DNA of 8,045 bases from Candidatus Melainabacteria bacterium (GTDB lineage: Bacteria; Cyanobacteriota; Vampirovibrionia; 2-02-FULL-35-15). Position 1 is the stretch's first letter. Every line of letters starts with the position of its first letter. The notes under the pieces were generated by a model. It had not been told where the DNA came from. It was given only the letters and a program-made list of their open reading frames with translations, and searched no databases. This document shows, piece after piece, positions 6,340 through 8,045 of the stretch. The DNA is taken from the NCBI GenBank assembly GCA_023250175.1, contig JAHFBD010000095.1:1-8045 (forward strand), written 5' to 3'. Made by a program: the position numbers and the translations under genes.

Positions 6340-7629
6340 TTATGGCAATCTTACATATGTAAATAAAATATAAAGATGTAGAATTACTGATACAAACATT
6401 ATTCGAACAAGCATAGTACTTAGCAAAGTTGATTCTGAAAGTGCCTTTATATATAAGGCTCCCCAAACTATCCAATTCCAACATATATAACGATATTCAA
6501 AAAATCCTGGGGTCATTATAAACCCAGAAAAGATATAAAAAGGAATAGTTGCAATTGCCCCTAAATGTGAAAGTAAAATTAATATGCCTGATAATCTTTG
6601 AATATTTGACTTTATTACATTCTTTAGTACTAGCAAATATGTAAGCAGGTGTAAGCACAACAATAACCAAAAATTTGCCACGCCAGGATAGCTAAATCCA
6701 TATTCATCTAAAATAGAAGTTACCATCGAATAAGCCCAATAGTCAAAACTTTTAGTAGACTTATTAACATAACCCCACGAGGTATGTGCAAATGGATCTT
6801 CCCATTCATCTGGATAGCTATTTACATAAGGAATTCTTGTTATAACTTTTAAAACTTTTAAATTGTCATCAATGGTCCAAATTCTTTTCAGTGAACTGAG
6901 TTCAAAATGGCGTGGGAAAAATTCTTTTGTATCTTTGTAATTATGCAATAAACACCAAGGTAAAATAGCCATTATTGATAGCAATAGTATTAATATTAAT
7001 TTTGATTCTGTTTTACAAAAACGTTTGCTTTTCCCAATTTGTACTATGCACAGAAACATTATCCCAAGTATCGGCAATGCAATTGTGTATTTAGTATACA
7101 ACCCTGCAACAGCAGCTACCAAGAGTAATAGTGCCTTCAAGTCAGACCACTTTAAGTATAGTTTATAGCTTAAAGCTACAATAGCTATTCCGCATAAAGT
7201 TGCCAAAGAATCATTATTATAAGTTGAAAAAACAAAAATAAACTTTGGTGTAGTAAAAATATACAGCAAAGCAAGTAACAAGCGAGGTGCAGTTTTAGAG
7301 TCCACATTTAAAACCCAATAAAAAATTAATATGCTCATTGCACCATATAAAGCTGAAAGCTTCCTGACCCAATCTATATGAAATGTTTTATCAGCTTTCA
7401 GTGATTCAGGTGCAATTACACTGTTAATTAAGTAATATAGTGGAGGATACCCACCATCCTCATAAGGTTTAGGCAATCTATGTTCTCTTATAATTACTTC
7501 TGTATAGCTTAAATGAGAACCAAAATCATGAGATAAATGATCAATGGGTGTCCTATAAATGTGGAATAGAACAAGGATAAACCAAATTAATAACGCAGAG
7601 AGTAATACCCATCGATTGCTTTTTATCAT
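6340..7629 (-). CDS. GT-C/PMT-like glycosyltransferase, 429-residue membrane protein
   Basis: Ten or so membrane helices are visible (near 7-24, 92-107, 116-135, 141-157, 163-196, 209-228, 318-338, 346-370, 379-395, 403-425). The first outer loop has D30-H-L-S-H-D35-F-G-S-H39, then HRLPKP (50-55) and GGYPPLYYLI (59-68), a layout typical of GT-C enzymes of the PMT/ArnT-like group, where acidic residues in this loop act in catalysis. Further family-like motifs are YNNDSLATL (137-145), GLYTKYTIALP (176-186), and EYRY (378-381) near the C-terminus. Predicted role: transfer of a sugar from a polyprenyl phosphate carrier to an acceptor outside the membrane; which sugar and which acceptor cannot be told. 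It is short for a PMT-like enzyme and lacks a large C-terminal outer domain. ATG at 7629 is preceded by AGAGAGG six bases upstream. It is the first gene of the probable two-gene minus-strand operon. Confidence 0.78.
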   Translation of the reverse strand: MIKSNRWVLLSALLIWFILVLFHIYRTPIDHLSHDFGSHLSYTEVIIREHRLPKPYEDGGYPPLYYLINSVIAPESLKADKTFHIDWVRKLSALYGAMSILIFYWVLNVDSKTAPRLLLALLYIFTTPKFIFVFSTYNNDSLATLCGIAIVALSYKLYLKWSDLKALLLLVAAVAGLYTKYTIALPILGIMFLCIVQIGKSKRFCKTESKLILILLLSIMAILPWCLLHNYKDTKEFFPRHFELSSLKRIWTIDDNLKVLKVITRIPYVNSYPDEWEDPFAHTSWGYVNKSTKSFDYWAYSMVTSILDEYGFSYPGVANFWLLLCLHLLTYLLVLKNVIKSNIQRLSGILILLSHLGAIATIPFYIFSGFIMTPGFFEYRYICWNWIVWGALYIKALSESTLLSTMLVRIMFVSVILHLYILFTYVRLP

Positions 7630-7635
7630 ATATTG

Positions 7636-7642
7636 CCTCTCT
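7636..7642 (-). promoter_or_regulatory. Shine-Dalgarno of the 429-residue gene
   Basis: AGAGAGG on the minus strand ends six bases before the ATG at 7629. It fixes the start and lies three bases downstream, on the transcript, of a perfect hairpin (7646-7662), so folding of that hairpin could affect ribosome access. Confidence 0.75.
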
Positions 7643-7645
7643 TAT

Positions 7646-7662
7646 TTTTGCACAATGCAAAA
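7646..7662 (-). promoter_or_regulatory. Small perfect hairpin in the leader of the 429-residue gene
   Basis: On the minus strand the arms are TTTTGCA and TGCAAAA, seven base pairs around a TTG loop. It sits directly before the Shine-Dalgarno. It could be a protein-binding operator on DNA or a short mRNA stem; with mostly A-U pairs it would be only marginally stable as RNA. Confidence 0.4.
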
Positions 7663-7753
7663 TAAATTTAATCTAAATATGATACCTGAAATCTGTATTA
7701 ATCGGATTGAATCCCATACAAGCATTCTATAAATATTCTCTATTGTAATACAT

Positions 7754-7782
7754 CTTATAATTCTGAATTGCTATTCTTGCAA
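7754..7782 (-). promoter_or_regulatory. Candidate sigma-70-type promoter for the 429/573-residue operon
   Basis: On the minus strand TTGCAA (7777-7782, four of six matches to TTGACA) is followed, after exactly 17 bases, by TATAAG (7754-7759, five of six matches to TATAAT). Transcription would begin near 7747, giving a leader of about 120 bases before the ATG at 7629. In such AT-rich DNA a match like this can arise by chance. Confidence 0.4.
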
Positions 7783-7814
7783 TTGGGCTAAAAATTTGTT
7801 TTAAAAGCAACCTA

Positions 7815-7853
7815 TTCTAAGAATTAACTTGACTAGAAGAATATTCTTTAGAA
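7815..7853 (-). other. AT-rich inverted repeat just downstream of the right-edge gene
   Basis: Arms TTCTAAGAAT (7815-7824) and ATTCTTTAGAA (7843-7853) pair over ten bases with one bulged A. A 12-base perfect palindrome, AAGAATATTCTT (7837-7848), overlaps the second arm. The structure begins nine bases after the stop codon of the gene at 7862. It could slow or end that transcript, but it has no G+C-rich stem and no immediate U-run, so it is not a standard intrinsic terminator. Confidence 0.3.
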
Positions 7854-7861
7854 ATTATAGT

Positions 7862-8045
7862 TTACTCCTTATTTTTACCTACATTTATCTTAATTGAAAA
7901 TGCTTGAAAGACTAAATTAAACAACATTGTTTGAATTCCAAAAATAACTAGCAATAATCCTAATACTACATACCATTGTACAAATTGTAGTTTAAATTCA
8001 TTTATAAACCATTGAAATACCAAGGTAGAAGATAATATTAATCCA
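7862..8045 (-). CDS. C-terminal end of a membrane protein, probably a GtrB/DPM-like family 2 glycosyltransferase
   Basis: Only the last 60 codons and the TAA stop (7862-7864) are inside the window; the reading frame is open to the right edge. The peptide starts GLILSSTLVFQWF, has a short polar stretch (NEFKLQ), then one long hydrophobic segment, WYVVLGLLLVIFGIQTMLF, and ends in a basic hydrophilic tail, INVGKNKE. A final helix of the LGxLLxxxGIQxxxF kind is common at the end of family-2 glycosyltransferases that carry two C-terminal membrane helices and make polyprenyl-phosphate sugars. That also fits the neighbourhood. The catalytic domain is not visible, so other polytopic proteins remain possible. 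The 232 bases between this gene and the next one, with a candidate promoter, suggest that it ends a separate transcript. Confidence 0.55.
   Translation of the reverse strand, partial: GLILSSTLVFQWFINEFKLQFVQWYVVLGLLLVIFGIQTMLFNLVFQAFSIKINVGKNKE

Larger units (their letters stand above)
7630..7861. other. Intergenic region between the right-edge gene and the 429/573-residue operon
   Basis: This stretch of 232 bases has no credible gene. It contains, read leftward, an AT-rich inverted repeat, a candidate promoter, the short palindrome GGATTGAATCC (7704-7714), a leader hairpin and the Shine-Dalgarno of the 429-residue gene. Its A+T content and stop codons in the frames checked support a non-coding role. 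Confidence 0.7.

Noticed and set aside
7679..7732. 17-codon plus-strand ORF in the intergenic region
   Set aside because: No ribosome binding site, no recognisable sequence, and a length expected by chance.
1..8045. RNA genes, insertion sequences, CRISPR arrays or phage elements
   Set aside because: I saw no tRNA-like cloverleaf, rRNA stretch, transposase frame, terminal inverted repeats or regularly spaced direct repeats on either strand.

Overview
This is an AT-rich (roughly one-third G+C by eye) bacterial segment made almost entirely of membrane glycosylation genes. Shine-Dalgarno sequences (AGGAG, AGAGAGG), a 4-base ATGA gene overlap and short intergenic gaps show it is bacterial. The low G+C and the C-terminal FG-GAP/VCBS-type repeats would fit several phyla, for example non-photosynthetic relatives of cyanobacteria or candidate-phylum bacteria. 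Nothing in the window settles the taxonomy.

Layout from left to right. On the minus strand, a family-2 glycosyltransferase of the dolichyl/polyprenyl-phosphate-glucose synthase (ALG5-like) type (542-1291) overlaps by 4 bases the start of a multi-pass membrane protein of the 'PTPS-related' type. That second gene runs off the left edge (1-545). A 172-base divergent region (1292-1463) follows and contains two neighbouring perfect palindromes with the same core, which look like a paired operator. On the plus strand lies one large gene (1464-4538) encoding a 1024-residue protein: about 12-13 membrane helices, then a roughly 200-residue soluble linker, then six calcium-loop FG-GAP-like repeats. Fourteen bases beyond its stop, and convergent with it, come two minus-strand genes for GT-C-like multi-pass membrane proteins (4553-6274 and 6340-7629), separated by 65 bases and probably one operon. 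A 232-base gap holds a candidate promoter and small hairpins. The right edge carries the C-terminal end of another minus-strand membrane protein (7862-8045), probably the membrane tail of a GtrB/DPM-like family-2 glycosyltransferase.

How the genes fit together (inference): the cytosolic ALG5-like enzyme, and perhaps the right-edge enzyme, would load a sugar onto polyprenyl phosphate. The four polytopic proteins are each candidates for GT-C enzymes that spend such lipid-linked sugars on the outer face of the membrane, decorating a surface polysaccharide, lipid or protein. All four have an acidic residue followed by a histidine in the first predicted outer loop, although they belong to clearly different families. 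The most unusual item is the plus-strand GT-C-like/beta-propeller fusion and the twin palindrome in front of it. No RNA genes, insertion sequences, CRISPR arrays or origins were seen.
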